A stretch of DNA of 64,000 nt from NCBI GenBank assembly GCA_963842955.1, contig CAWJIJ010000003.1, positions 1 to 64,000 on the forward strand, read 5' to 3'. The DNA is from JARFQW01 sp963842955 (GTDB lineage Bacteria; Pseudomonadota; Gammaproteobacteria; Steroidobacterales; XN24). The translations under genes and the position numbers were made by a program. Each line of letters starts with the position of its first letter. The stretch's first letter is position 1. Below, piece by piece: positions 54,682 through 63,714 of this stretch. The notes below the pieces were generated by a model that was given only the letters and a program-made list of their open reading frames with translations, searched no databases and had not been told where the DNA came from.

Positions 54682-56136
54682 TCATTCCGCTCGCTTGCCA
54701 ACCCAGGTGGCCGGATAAAGTATCACCAGCAGCGCCAGCACTTCCAGACGCCCCAGCAACATATCCAGGCACAGGACAAGCTTCAGCGGCCATTCGAGCT
54801 CTGCCGAGGTGATCCCGGTCGACAGACCCACGGTGCCGACTGCCGAAGTGACTTCGAACAGGGCATCGATCGGCGCGTAACCGAAGACCGCGAAGGCCAG
54901 CCAGGAAAAGCCGATGGTGATCGCAAACAGCATGGCGATCAGTATGGCCCGCTCGATGTCCGGGCCTTCGAGCACCTTCCCGGACAATCGCGGTTGCGCG
55001 ATCGCATGCGGCGGCATGGCGGATCGGCGCAGGACATGCTGCAGAAGGCGAAAGATGATCAGAAAGCGGAGCAGCTTGATACCACCGGCAGTGGAGCCAC
55101 TGCTGCCACCGATGAACATCGACAGCATCAGCAGCAGCTTCGAAGTCGTATCCAGGCTCCCCACGTCCATGCTCGAGAAGCCGGTTGTGGTCTGCGCCGA
55201 GGTGCCGAGCATGATGCCCTGCCGGATCGCCTCGGCAGGATCCAGAGCCATGTGGCGCCAGAGGCTCAGACTCACGACGGCCGACGCGAGCAGCGTCAGG
55301 GCAACCAGCGTGCGGAACTCAGCGTCATGGGTCAGCGACCGGGGTTCCCCCTCCAGCACCCGGTAGTAGAGGAGCAGGGGCACGGCGCCAAGCAGTGAGA
55401 ACCCCGTGATGATCCATTGGCCAGGCCGCGGCAGCGCCTGGAGACTGGCGTCGTACGGCGAAAAGCCCCCGGTGGATACCGTCGCGAGGATGTTCACCAG
55501 AGAGGTGAGCACATCGCCGAGCACGAAGGACAGAGCGAGCGTGCCGAGCAGCGTCATGATGACGTAGACACGGAGAATCTGCCGGGCCCGCGTCCTCGCC
55601 ATCGTCGCGAAATTACTGTCGGTCATCGGACTGGTGAGACGGCGCGCCGCAGCGTGGTGCCCGATGAACAGCGCGACCGAGAGAGCTGCGATCCCGAGAC
55701 CGCCGCACCACTGCAGCCAGGCGCGCGCGAACAGGAAGGCCGGCGCGCGCAGCTCCACCGTATCGAGTGTCGAAAGGCCGGTAGTCGTAATCGCCGACAC
55801 CGCCTCGAACAGGGCATCCTCAAAGGGCAAGCCGCCTGCTGCGAACGGAATGGCCATCAGCGCGGCCGTCAGCACGAACGCGAGGCCGACAATGACGACC
55901 CCTTCGTTGGTCTGCAAGGCTCGCGGCGCGGGGATATGGCGACCCGCCAACGCGGCCGCTGCAAGTGCCGTGATGACCAGCGCATACGCCAGTCCGACTG
56001 CCGTATTGAGATGAGAGAAGGCCACCAGGCAAGGCGGCAGCGACAGCAGGGCCAGCATCGCCGCGAGCTGGCAGAGATACTTGCCAATGACTCGCAGTCG
56101 GACTGGATAGGTGAGACTCGTTGCGCCCTCAGCCAC
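54682..56136 (-). CDS. TrkH/KtrB-type potassium uptake membrane subunit
   Basis: 484 residues, with hydrophobic helices throughout. The four selectivity-filter loops are visible: AITTTGLSTLD, ATVSTGGFSPYD, SAQTTTGFSSMD and SAVGTVGLSTGI, each with the conserved filter Gly. Helix-breaking GGSSGSTAGGIKLLRFLII forms the intramembrane gate region. It imports K+ (possibly Na+-coupled) across the inner membrane together with the RCK subunit encoded 1 bp downstream. Upstream lies a pair of dispersed palindromes. Confidence 0.95.
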   Translation of the reverse strand: MAEGATSLTYPVRLRVIGKYLCQLAAMLALLSLPPCLVAFSHLNTAVGLAYALVITALAAAALAGRHIPAPRALQTNEGVVIVGLAFVLTAALMAIPFAAGGLPFEDALFEAVSAITTTGLSTLDTVELRAPAFLFARAWLQWCGGLGIAALSVALFIGHHAAARRLTSPMTDSNFATMARTRARQILRVYVIMTLLGTLALSFVLGDVLTSLVNILATVSTGGFSPYDASLQALPRPGQWIITGFSLLGAVPLLLYYRVLEGEPRSLTHDAEFRTLVALTLLASAVVSLSLWRHMALDPAEAIRQGIMLGTSAQTTTGFSSMDVGSLDTTSKLLLMLSMFIGGSSGSTAGGIKLLRFLIIFRLLQHVLRRSAMPPHAIAQPRLSGKVLEGPDIERAILIAMLFAITIGFSWLAFAVFGYAPIDALFEVTSAVGTVGLSTGITSAELEWPLKLVLCLDMLLGRLEVLALLVILYPATWVGKRAE

Positions 56137-56267
56137 GGTGTGTTCGCGGATCCTGGCCGGTTCTGGGGAACGCCGACGCCCTGTCGGCGGTTACTGCAAT
56201 GCAGTATAGGTGATTGCGCCTCGACTCTGATCGTGGTCTCCCTGGCGCGGGCGCCCCGATCCAGGTA

Positions 56268-56319
56268 GCGGGACAGTTCACCTGACCCCATCCAGGTGAA
56301 TCCAGCGGACTGTCTCCGC
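56268..56319. repeat. Dispersed palindromic element, full copy (copy 13)
   Basis: GCGGGACAGTTCACCT and, after an inner hairpin using AGGTGAA, right arm GGACTGTCTCCGC. The outer GCG/CGC and CG pairs differ from the consensus but still pair. Confidence 0.75.
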
Positions 56320-56361
56320 GAACGGGTAGGGTAAGCTATTGGAAGCCGGTACCCAGGGCAT

Positions 56362-56411
56362 GGGGGCAGTTCACCTGGCTCTCGCCTGACCCGTTAAGTG
56401 CACTGTCCCCC
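56362..56411. repeat. Dispersed palindromic element, full copy (copy 14)
   Basis: Left arm GGGGGCAGTTCACCTGGCTC and right arm GTTAAGTGCACTGTCCCCC, 42 bp downstream of copy 13, forming a doublet. Confidence 0.85.
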
Positions 56412-56488
56412 TGATGAACTCTGATTGCGGAACCGGATGGCACGCTCGCCCGAATACCCTCGGCAACTGGTCTACCGTTGCATCTGCC

Positions 56489-57316
56489 ATGGAACTCATT
56501 GTCTTCGACCTGGACGGAACCCTGCTGAACCGCGGCGGGCAGATCTCGCCACTCACTCGCGAGACGCTGGTCACGCTCGCCGATCGAGGGGTGGCCTACA
56601 CCGTGGCGACCGGGCGGACCCTGCATGCGTCGCGGGCACTTCTGGATGGACACGGGTTCCGCCTGCCGCACATCTACAAGAATGGGGTCATGATCTGGAA
56701 CCCGGAGAACGACGCCTACCTGCACCAGAACCACCTGAGCCTGGCCGAAGTGCAGACCGTTCTCGAAGCCGTGCTTGCCCAGAACGTCACCCCCTTCGTG
56801 TTCACGCTGGAGCCCGGCGATCGCCACGCCATCTACCACACGCCCCTGCAGAACGACGTGGAGCGAATGGTTGCGCGGGACTTCAGCGGGCGAAACGAAG
56901 TGGACCTGCTGCCGCTGGCAAGCCTGCCCGCCGATGCCGAGATTACGAATATCAGCGCCATTGGCGAGCCGTCCGCCATCACGACCGTCCGGGCGATGAT
57001 TCGCGGCGAACCCCACCTCGTGGCCTATGCGGGCACCTCCTGGGAAGGCGAGGCCTGGCACTGGATCGACGTCCACCACGTGGATGCCAGCAAGGGCGGT
57101 GCGGTGGATATTCTTCGCGAACAGCTCAGGCTGAGCCGCGTGATTTGCTTTGGAGACAGCGACAACGACCTCAGCATGTTCGCCGGCGCCGACGAGTCCT
57201 ACGCGCCCGCCAACGCCAACGACGAGGTGAAGGCGGCGGCCACCGCGATCATCGGCCACCATGACGAAGACGGCATTGCCCGCTTTCTGCGCGAGCGCTT
57301 TCTCGGAGAAGGGTAA
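56489..57316 (+). CDS. Cof-type HAD-IIB phosphatase
   Basis: 275 residues from ATG 56489, which places the HAD motif I (MELIVFDLDGTLLNRGG) at the N-terminus; an ATG at 56414 adds an unlikely leader. Motif II is in YTVATGRTLHASRA. A C2-type cap (about 85-190) follows, with KNGVMIWNP in the hinge. Motif III Lys is in VDASKGGAVDILREQL and motif IV is VICFGDSDNDLSMFAGADES. These cytoplasmic enzymes dephosphorylate small metabolites such as sugar phosphates or flavin/pyridoxal phosphate; the substrate is not determinable. Monocistronic. Confidence 0.93.
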   Translation: MELIVFDLDGTLLNRGGQISPLTRETLVTLADRGVAYTVATGRTLHASRALLDGHGFRLPHIYKNGVMIWNPENDAYLHQNHLSLAEVQTVLEAVLAQNVTPFVFTLEPGDRHAIYHTPLQNDVERMVARDFSGRNEVDLLPLASLPADAEITNISAIGEPSAITTVRAMIRGEPHLVAYAGTSWEGEAWHWIDVHHVDASKGGAVDILREQLRLSRVICFGDSDNDLSMFAGADESYAPANANDEVKAAATAIIGHHDEDGIARFLRERFLGEG

Positions 57317-57325
57317 AGCGATAAG

Positions 57326-57375
57326 AGGGACAGTGCACCTAACTCCCTCTACCGGAGTTAAGTGCACTGTCCCCG
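57326..57375. repeat. Dispersed palindromic element, best-conserved copy (copy 15)
   Basis: Left arm GGGACAGTGCACCTAACTCC (57327-57346) and right arm GGAGTTAAGTGCACTGTCCC match over 20 bp with a single mismatch, around a 7-nt centre. Serves as the family reference. Between convergent genes. Confidence 0.92.
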
Positions 57376-57397
57376 TAACTTCGAGGCGCCCGAGCGC

Positions 57398-58735
57398 TCA
57401 GTCTCCGGACGGCCCGGACTGGTTCGTGGCGCCGTGGTCCGCCGTCACCCGCCAGATCGTGTTCCCGACATCATCCGCGACCAGTAGCGCGCCGCCCCTG
57501 TCGATGGCGACGCCGACCGGCCGGCCCTGGGCATTGCCGTCCTGATCCAGGAATCCGGTCAGAACATCCACGGGTTCGCCGGCGGGCTTGCCGTTGCTGA
57601 ACGGCACGAAGATCACCTTGTAGCCGCTGCGGGGTTTGCGGTTCCACGAGCCGTGCTGGCCGATGAAGGCGCCCTCCTGCCAGTCCGAACCCAGTGCCTG
57701 GCCTTGCGCAAAGCACAGGCCGAGCGAAGCGGTGTGGGGGCCAAGGGCGTAATCCGGCTTGATGGCCGTGCTCACCAGCTCGGGCCGCTGAGCCTTGATC
57801 CGCGGGTCCAGGTGATCGCCGTAATAGCTGTACGGCCACCCGTAAAACCCACCGTCGGTGACCGAGGTCATGTAGTCCGGTACCAGGTCGCCTCCCAGGT
57901 CGTCGCGCTCGTTCACCGCGGTCCACAGCACATCGCTCGTGGGCTCGAACGCCATGCCGACCGGGTTGCGCAGGCCGGATGCGAACACCCGGTGATCGCC
58001 GGTTCCCGGGTCGATCTGCCAGATCGCGGCGCGACCGGCTTCGTTCTCCATGCCGTTCTCGCCGTGGTCGCTGTTCGAGCCGACCGAGGCGTACAGGTGC
58101 CGGCCGTTGGGGCTCGCCACCAGGTTCTTGGTCCAGTGGTGGTTGATCTCTCCGGCCGGGAGCGGCGCCAGCCTGGTTCCCGCGGACGCGATCGCCGTTT
58201 CGCCTGCGCTGTAGGGGAAACTCACGATCCCGTCCGTGTTGGCCACATACAGCCGGTTGCCCACCAGGCTCATGCCAAAGGGGGAGGTCAGATCGGACAG
58301 GAACACGGTCCGGATCTCGGCGATCCCGTCGCCATCGGCATCCCGCAGCAGGGTGATTCGGTCCGCACTCTCGACTCCGGCGCCGGCGCGCTTTAGCACC
58401 GACTGTTGAATGCGGTCATAAATGCCGCGGGGCTTGCGGCTCGGCGCGTTGGTCTCCGCCACCAGGACGTCGCCACTGGGCAGCACATACAGCCACCGCG
58501 GATGATCGAGTCCCGTGGCAAAGGCATTCACTGAAAGACCGGCAGCGGGTGTGGGCTGCCCGCCATCCTTCCAGCGCGCCACCTCGGCGATGTTGACCAG
58601 CGGCAGCAGGGAGCTTCGCGGCTCCGGCAACTCGGGATCCGGACCGACCCCGGCGGCCACCGGCAATTCCGCATTGCTGGCGCAGCCGGCGACGGCCAGT
58701 GCGGCTGCACTGAACAGGACTTCGGGGAGACGCAT
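57398..58735 (-). CDS. Sorbosone dehydrogenase-like (PQQ-type glucose dehydrogenase fold) lipoprotein
   Basis: 445 residues. Lipobox signal: FSAAALAVAGC (VAGC); AGGAATCC upstream of the ATG. The propeller shows VNAFATGLDHPRWLYVLPSG, LRDADGDGIAEIRTVFLSDL, NHHWTKNLVASPNGRHLYA, YGWPYSYYGDHLDPR and GAFIGQHGSWNRKPRSGYKV. These are hallmarks of the soluble sugar/L-sorbosone dehydrogenase family, including the His in the PQQ-site segment. It would be anchored in the envelope and oxidise an aldose or similar sugar. No PQQ biosynthesis genes are in this window, so cofactor use is unconfirmed. Confidence 0.9.
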   Translation of the reverse strand: MRLPEVLFSAAALAVAGCASNAELPVAAGVGPDPELPEPRSSLLPLVNIAEVARWKDGGQPTPAAGLSVNAFATGLDHPRWLYVLPSGDVLVAETNAPSRKPRGIYDRIQQSVLKRAGAGVESADRITLLRDADGDGIAEIRTVFLSDLTSPFGMSLVGNRLYVANTDGIVSFPYSAGETAIASAGTRLAPLPAGEINHHWTKNLVASPNGRHLYASVGSNSDHGENGMENEAGRAAIWQIDPGTGDHRVFASGLRNPVGMAFEPTSDVLWTAVNERDDLGGDLVPDYMTSVTDGGFYGWPYSYYGDHLDPRIKAQRPELVSTAIKPDYALGPHTASLGLCFAQGQALGSDWQEGAFIGQHGSWNRKPRSGYKVIFVPFSNGKPAGEPVDVLTGFLDQDGNAQGRPVGVAIDRGGALLVADDVGNTIWRVTADHGATNQSGPSGD

Positions 58736-58954
58736 CGTGGGATTCCTGGTGGGTGGCCGAACAACGCGGGCGGCCTGGGATAAGGATAGCTGGTCGAAAG
58801 ACTCGGAGCCGAAGGATAGACCTATCGGGACCGAGTACGGCCCCTGGCTGGGTGCCTATACTTTACATAAGGCTAAACAAGGCTATCAGCAGCCGACTGC
58901 CCGATCCGGGCATGGGCGGCCGGCGCGTTATTCATCTGCATGGAGGGCATGACG

Positions 58955-60514
58955 ATGAAAGGAAATGCCGGCAACATGAGGCTCACCATCCCTTTCCTGG
59001 GGTTGGTCCTGGCCACGCTTTTCTTCGACGCGGCCTGCGCCGCACCGCTTCCCGACACGCAATCGGCGGACTCGCCCGAGGCCGCGCCGCTGGCGGCTGA
59101 TGACACCCTGTCATCTGCTTTCGGCGAGCGCCGCCCCGCCAAGAAGGCGTTTCCCCGGCTGGGGAGTGTCCTGATCGGCAAAACGCCAAAAGCGTACTCC
59201 GACCCGGCATACCAGGATGTCATCGCACGATACGATCTGATCCTGCTCGGCAAGACCTTCAGCCTCGGGGGACGCACCGCAGCTGGCATCAAGCAGCGCA
59301 ACCCCAACGCTCTCGTGGGCCAGTACACGAACATCGCCACGGTGCCGCTGTTCAGGGACTCCGACTATCACAACGGTCTGAGAGAGAAGCTCTTCTCCGA
59401 ACGAGGGCCACGGCCCCGGGGAACGACGCCCGACTGGTGGCTGCGCGAGAAGGTCGAGATGGTCGACGGAGAACTCGTGGGCGACGCCGACGGCGACGGC
59501 ATCGGTGACATCGTGCCGGTCTCCCAGTTCGGCAACGGCCGCGCCAACGTGACGCGCTGGGTCAAGCGTGACGCGAACGGCGATCGATGGCCCCAGTGGA
59601 AGATCTCCTACGACTTCGACAACGGCATGGACGATCCCGCTTTCGATGTGTGGTACTTCGATGCGACCAACTACAACGTCAGGTCCAAGGGCTTCGATCG
59701 TGGCGTCGCGGGCATGGACTTCAGCGGCGGCCGGACCGAGGACATCGAAAAGATCAACTCGGCGTGGCGCAAGGGCTATCGGAAAGCCTGGAAACGGCTC
59801 GAAGAGCTACGCCCGGACATGTACATCATCGGCAATCACGACTGGTACAACTACGCCGATCCCGAGACCGGCGCGCTACCGCCGAACAACGGCTTCACGA
59901 AGCGAATTCACGGCGGCCTCCTGGAAGACGTGATGCGGCCGAAGGGCGGACCTGAGCAGAAGTTCGGCTGGGGGCAGATCTACGACTGGTACCGGTTCTC
60001 CATGGGCTATTTCCGCAAGCCGGGCCTGACCTACTTCTCGGTGACCGGGGACCTGACTCACAGCACGGCCATCGATGGTACGGCCGACAATCCCACGGCG
60101 GCGGACTACCAGTGGTTCCGCTACACGTTCGGGACTTGCCTGCTCCAGAACGGGTACTACGTTTATGGCGCGGCGGACTATCCGTCGGGCTCCAGCCTCT
60201 GGTTCGACGAATACGACCGGGCAGGGCAGGACGACACGTCATGGATGGGCGTGGGCATCGACGGTCCCGGGAACCCCGGTGCCGCGGGCCCCGTGGCTGC
60301 CTGGCAATCCGGGGTCTATCGGCGGGACTTCAAGAACGCCGTCGTTCTCGTCAACCCGCGCGGCAACGGTCCCCAGTCCGTCATCGTGGATGGCGGCCTG
60401 CGGCGACTGCGCGGTGCGCAGGACCCCATCGCGAACGATGGCGAGCTCGTGAGTGAGCTGACGCTCCAGGACGGCGACGGCATTGTCCTCGTAAGGCTCT
60501 CTTACTCGCCCTAG
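58955..60514 (+). CDS. Secreted GHL15-like putative glycoside hydrolase, copy 1
   Basis: 519 residues from ATG 58955 with GGAGGG 8 nt upstream (ATG 58940 and 58949 lie closer to or before it). Signal peptide: LTIPFLGLVLATLFFDAACA. The body resembles the hypothetical glycosyl hydrolase family GHL15: RYDLILLGKTFSLGGRTAAG, IKQRNPNALVGQYTNI, FDVWYFDATNYNV (acidic residues on a TIM-barrel strand end), RPDMYIIGNHDWYNY, QWFRYTFGTCLLQNGYYVYG, SGSSLWFDEYDRAG, and a C-terminal beta segment FKNAVVLVNPRGNG. A calcium-like DADGDGIGD loop is inserted. Carbohydrate cleavage is inferred from the fold only. A second, damaged paralogue follows immediately. Confidence 0.85.
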   Translation: MKGNAGNMRLTIPFLGLVLATLFFDAACAAPLPDTQSADSPEAAPLAADDTLSSAFGERRPAKKAFPRLGSVLIGKTPKAYSDPAYQDVIARYDLILLGKTFSLGGRTAAGIKQRNPNALVGQYTNIATVPLFRDSDYHNGLREKLFSERGPRPRGTTPDWWLREKVEMVDGELVGDADGDGIGDIVPVSQFGNGRANVTRWVKRDANGDRWPQWKISYDFDNGMDDPAFDVWYFDATNYNVRSKGFDRGVAGMDFSGGRTEDIEKINSAWRKGYRKAWKRLEELRPDMYIIGNHDWYNYADPETGALPPNNGFTKRIHGGLLEDVMRPKGGPEQKFGWGQIYDWYRFSMGYFRKPGLTYFSVTGDLTHSTAIDGTADNPTAADYQWFRYTFGTCLLQNGYYVYGAADYPSGSSLWFDEYDRAGQDDTSWMGVGIDGPGNPGAAGPVAAWQSGVYRRDFKNAVVLVNPRGNGPQSVIVDGGLRRLRGAQDPIANDGELVSELTLQDGDGIVLVRLSYSP

Positions 60515-60537
60515 CGAAAGATAGCGGGACAAAGATA

Positions 60538-60588
60538 GGGCGACAGTGCACTCAGCTCCCTCTGCGGGAGTCAGGCGCACTGTCCCCC
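60538..60588. repeat. Dispersed palindromic element, full copy (copy 16)
   Basis: GCGACAGTGCACTCAGCTCC with GGGAGTCAGGCGCACTGTC, followed by CCCCCTTTT, so this copy could also terminate transcription. A stray right arm, GGACTGTCCCC, follows at 60610-60620. Confidence 0.85.
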
Positions 60589-60750
60589 TTTTGCGACTGC
60601 TGATCGCCCGGACTGTCCCCATATGGCGACAGGTTTTGCTTTCCGGGCGTGTCCCTATACTGACACTTTGGCCATCAACCACCATCAACGGGTTTCTCCC
60701 GCCATATCCATCCGGGCGGTCAGAATCCTTGCGTTCCGAACCGAGGCAAC

Positions 60751-62323
60751 TATGACCGACGAGACCCTGTCCCGTGCACGGCGACTCACACTCATCTCCT
60801 GCATTATGTTTAGCGCCATGGCTGCGGCGCCCGCTCGTGGCCGATCCCGGCTATGACGAGCGGTCCCGCGGAATGTGGCCTAGACGGAGTGACCGCATTC
60901 CTATGACGGCCTTCAGGCCGCCTCTGGCCCGTCCAAGAATCGCCGCCCGCTGAAGAAGGATTTCCCACGCCTGGGGAACGTACAGATCGGCAAGACCCCC
61001 AGGTCGTACACGAACACGGGCTACCGGAAACTGCTGTCAAAGTACGATCTCATTCTGCTGGGCAAGTCCTACGGACAGGGGGCCAAGACGGCCCGCGCCA
61101 TCAAGCAGCTGAATCGCACGGCGTTCGTCGGCCAGTACACGAACATCAACGCGGTGCCGCTGAAGCGCAAGTCCACGCTACACAACGCCCTTCGGGAAAA
61201 ACTCTCCTCGGAGCAGGGCCCGACGCCGCGCGGAACGAGCCCCGACTGGTGGCTGCGCGAGAAGGTGGGGCGGGTCAACGGTGACTATCTCGGTGATGCC
61301 AACGGCGACGGCATCGGCGACATCGTTCCGGTCTCGCAGCACGGCAACGGCCGGGCGAACGTCACCCGCTGGGTCAAGCCCGACGCCAACGGCGATCGCT
61401 GGCCCCAGTGGAAGGTGTCCTTCGACTATCGCAAGGGCATGAACAAGTCCGATTTCGACGTCTGGTATTTCGACGCTACGAACTTCAAGATCCGCGCCAA
61501 GGGCTGGGATCGCGGCACCGCGGGCATGGACTGGAGCGGTACTAACACGAGCGGCAGCGTGATCGACCAGGCCTGGCGGGACGGCTACGTCTCGGCGTGG
61601 GACCGGGTGGAAAAACTGCGGCCCGATATGTACATCGTTGGCAATCATGACTGGTACAATCATGTGAATTCGTCCGGCGCGCTGCCGTCGGGCAGCGGCT
61701 TTGCCAAGCGCATTGACGGTGGCCTTCTGGAAGACGTCATGCGTCCGACCGGCGGCGCCGAGAAGAAGAAGAACGGCTGGCAGCTTGTGTACAAGTGGTA
61801 CCGGCACTCCATGGGATTCTTCCGCACGCCGGACCTCACGTTCTTCACCGTCACGGGCAATCTCACCCACAATTCCGCGATCGACGGCCGGCCCGCGAAT
61901 GCCAAGCCGGCGGACTACCAGTGGTTCCGCTACACGTTTGCGACCGCGCTCATGCAGAACGGTTACTACGTGTACGGCGCAAAGGACTACCCCTCGGGCT
62001 CCAGCCTCTGGTTCGACGAATACGACCGCGCGGGACGCGACAACACGTCCTGGATGGGGCGGGGTATCGCCGGACCCGCCAACCCCGGAGCCAACGGGCC
62101 CTCCAAGCCCTGGAAGTCGGGGGTTTATCGCCGCGACTTCGAACATGCGGTGGTGCTGGTGAACCCGCGCGGCAACGGCCAGAAAACGGTGTCGCTGGAA
62201 GGCGGCCTCCGGCGCCTGAAAGGCAAGCAGGATTCCAAGACCAACAGTGGCACTACGGTTCGCAGCGTCACGCTAAAGGACAGCGACGGCATCATCCTCG
62301 TTCGCCGCTCCTACGCGCGCTAG
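60751..62323 (+). CDS. GHL15-like putative glycoside hydrolase, copy 2 (N-terminus frameshifted)
   Basis: Paralogue of the preceding gene. The signal peptide (TLISCIMFSAMAAAP) is encoded from the ATG at 60751 but that frame stops at 60855. The mature body is open in another frame from 60893 to the stop at 62323 (KNRRPLKKDFPRLGNVQIGK, SKYDLILLGKSYGQGAKTAR, FDVWYFDATNFKI, RPDMYIVGNHDWYNH, SGSSLWFDEYDRAG). One or two indels between 60835 and 60893 separate them. From 61154 (GTG) about 389 residues remain but would lack the start of the barrel and the signal. The body retains all motifs seen in copy 1 and shows no internal stops, so damage is recent or is a sequencing error. Confidence 0.75.
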
Positions 62324-62332
62324 CCTAATAGG

Positions 62333-62382
62333 GGGGGCAGTTCACCGATCTCCGATTCCCGGAGTTGGGGTAACTGTCCCCC
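62333..62382. repeat. Dispersed palindromic element, full copy (copy 17)
   Basis: GGGGGCAGTTCACC with TTGGGGTAACTGTCCCCC, and an inner CTCC/GGAG stem, between convergent genes. Confidence 0.8.
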
Positions 62383-62406
62383 TGGCTCGTCCCCCTGGCT
62401 CGCTCG

Positions 62407-63411
62407 TCAGCGGGAGATGATGGCCGGCTCGCCGTCGTCAGTCTTGCTTCGCTTGATCGCGTACATGAGGCGGTCACCCTCCTCGAGCAGGTCGGCGACG
62501 GTCTCATGGGTGCCGGCATCGAAGCTGACGGCTCCATGGGAGAAGCGGATCGCGTAGCCCATGGTGTTGGAGCGATTGTATTTGTCCAGAGCGCGCGACA
62601 AACGCTGCACCACGTTCTCGGTTTCCCCGGCCTCTCTGCGCAACAACAGCACCGCGAACTCATCGCCGCCAAGGCGTGCGACCAGGTCCGACTCACGGAA
62701 GGCGCTGCGGAGCTGGCCGGCAAAGGTCTGCAGGGCGCGATCGCCCTCGGCGTGGCCGAAGGTGTCATTGATCTGCTTGAAGCCGTCGAGATCAAAAAAG
62801 ATCAGCGTCGCCTGCAGGTTCTCGCGCGCACACAGGTTCAGGCTGTAGTCGCCCAGCTGCATGAAGCCGCGGCGGTTGGCGATGCCGGTCAGCTCGTCGA
62901 TGGTGGCGAGGTGGACCGCGGCCAGCTCTTTTTCAACCATGGTGGCGAGATCCCTGAGCAGCTCCGTGTCCTCGTTGCTTAGGGTGCGAGGCGTCTGATC
63001 GATGATGCACAGCGTGCCGAGCTTCTGGCCGTTGGGCGCGTACAGCGGGCAGCCGGCGTAGAAACGGATGCCGGGGTCGCCCAATACCAGTGGGTTATCC
63101 GCAAAGCGCGGATCCTGCGTGGCATCCGGGATTACGAACACGTCGTCGCCCAGGATGGCGTGCCCGCAGAAAGATACGTCGCGCGGGGTCCCCGTGATCT
63201 CGAGGCCGATGCAGGAGATAAAAATCTGGTGATCGTCCTCGACCAGGCTGACCAGCGCGATCGGCACATTGAACATCCGTCTCGCCATGCGGGTCAGGCG
63301 GTCGAAGCGCTCCTCCGACGAAGTGCTCAGGACATCCAGCGAGCGCAGCGTTTCGAGCCTGCGCGGCTCATCCGACGGTCTGGCGGCTTTCTGCACGTAC
63401 CCTTCCAACAC
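62407..63411 (-). CDS. GAF-GGDEF diguanylate cyclase
   Basis: 334 residues (GTG start at 63411; a second GTG five codons in is possible). The N-terminal GAF domain (about 25-165) has RRLETLRSLDVLSTSSEERF, SFCGHAILGDDVFVIPDATQ and GCPLYAPNGQKLGTLCIIDQ. The C-terminal GGDEF domain (about 170-330) has TIDELTGIANRRGFM, FFDLDGFKQINDTFGHAEGD and the active site RLGGDEFAVLL. It makes cyclic di-GMP from two GTP. No RxxD inhibitory site immediately precedes the active site (FRESDLVA does contain R-E-S-D, which may serve). No transmembrane segment, so it is cytosolic and senses a small ligand via GAF. A possible driver of matrix and surface-protein expression in this region. Confidence 0.95.
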   Translation of the reverse strand: MLEGYVQKAARPSDEPRRLETLRSLDVLSTSSEERFDRLTRMARRMFNVPIALVSLVEDDHQIFISCIGLEITGTPRDVSFCGHAILGDDVFVIPDATQDPRFADNPLVLGDPGIRFYAGCPLYAPNGQKLGTLCIIDQTPRTLSNEDTELLRDLATMVEKELAAVHLATIDELTGIANRRGFMQLGDYSLNLCARENLQATLIFFDLDGFKQINDTFGHAEGDRALQTFAGQLRSAFRESDLVARLGGDEFAVLLLRREAGETENVVQRLSRALDKYNRSNTMGYAIRFSHGAVSFDAGTHETVADLLEEGDRLMYAIKRSKTDDGEPAIISR

Positions 63412-63714
63412 GCCACGCTGACTGCACGCCGGGATCGCGTTGCGATCGCCATTTCGTGCAGTCGGCGCATGGCAATAACAATATGTTAACCGCTGTTGTC
63501 TCGAATAGGTGCACCTCTGGCGCCAAAGATCCGGTAGCCGGGTACGGCATTTCAGCGATGGCCATTCAGCTCGGGCAGGGCTGGAGTCCTACAGATAGGG
63601 GGACAGTGCACTTATTTGATCAATTGCTGACCAGATAGTCAGATGCACTGTCCCCTGATTCTTGATCAAGGTGTGACCATGAAGTGGGGTGCACTGGCCC
63701 CTTGGCTCCTGCCT
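63412..63714. other. Intergenic region with palindromic element
   Basis: 303 bp. It contains copy 18 of the dispersed palindrome (63598-63655) and a degenerate GGTGCACTGGCCCC at 63688-63701. No gene. Confidence 0.5.
63598..63655. repeat. Dispersed palindromic element, full copy (copy 18)
   Basis: GGGGGACAGTGCACTTAT with ATGCACTGTCCCC, centre longer than usual (about 27 nt). Confidence 0.85.

Larger units (their letters stand above)
56137..56488. other. Intergenic region with two palindromic elements
   Basis: 352 bp between the divergent potassium-uptake and HAD-phosphatase genes. It holds copies 13 and 14 of the dispersed palindrome only 42 bp apart, and must contain promoters for both genes. 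No other gene. Confidence 0.6.

Noticed and set aside
15269..63701. CRISPR array for the repeated palindromes
   Set aside because: Copies are kilobases apart, in many gaps, with no regular spacers and no cas genes.
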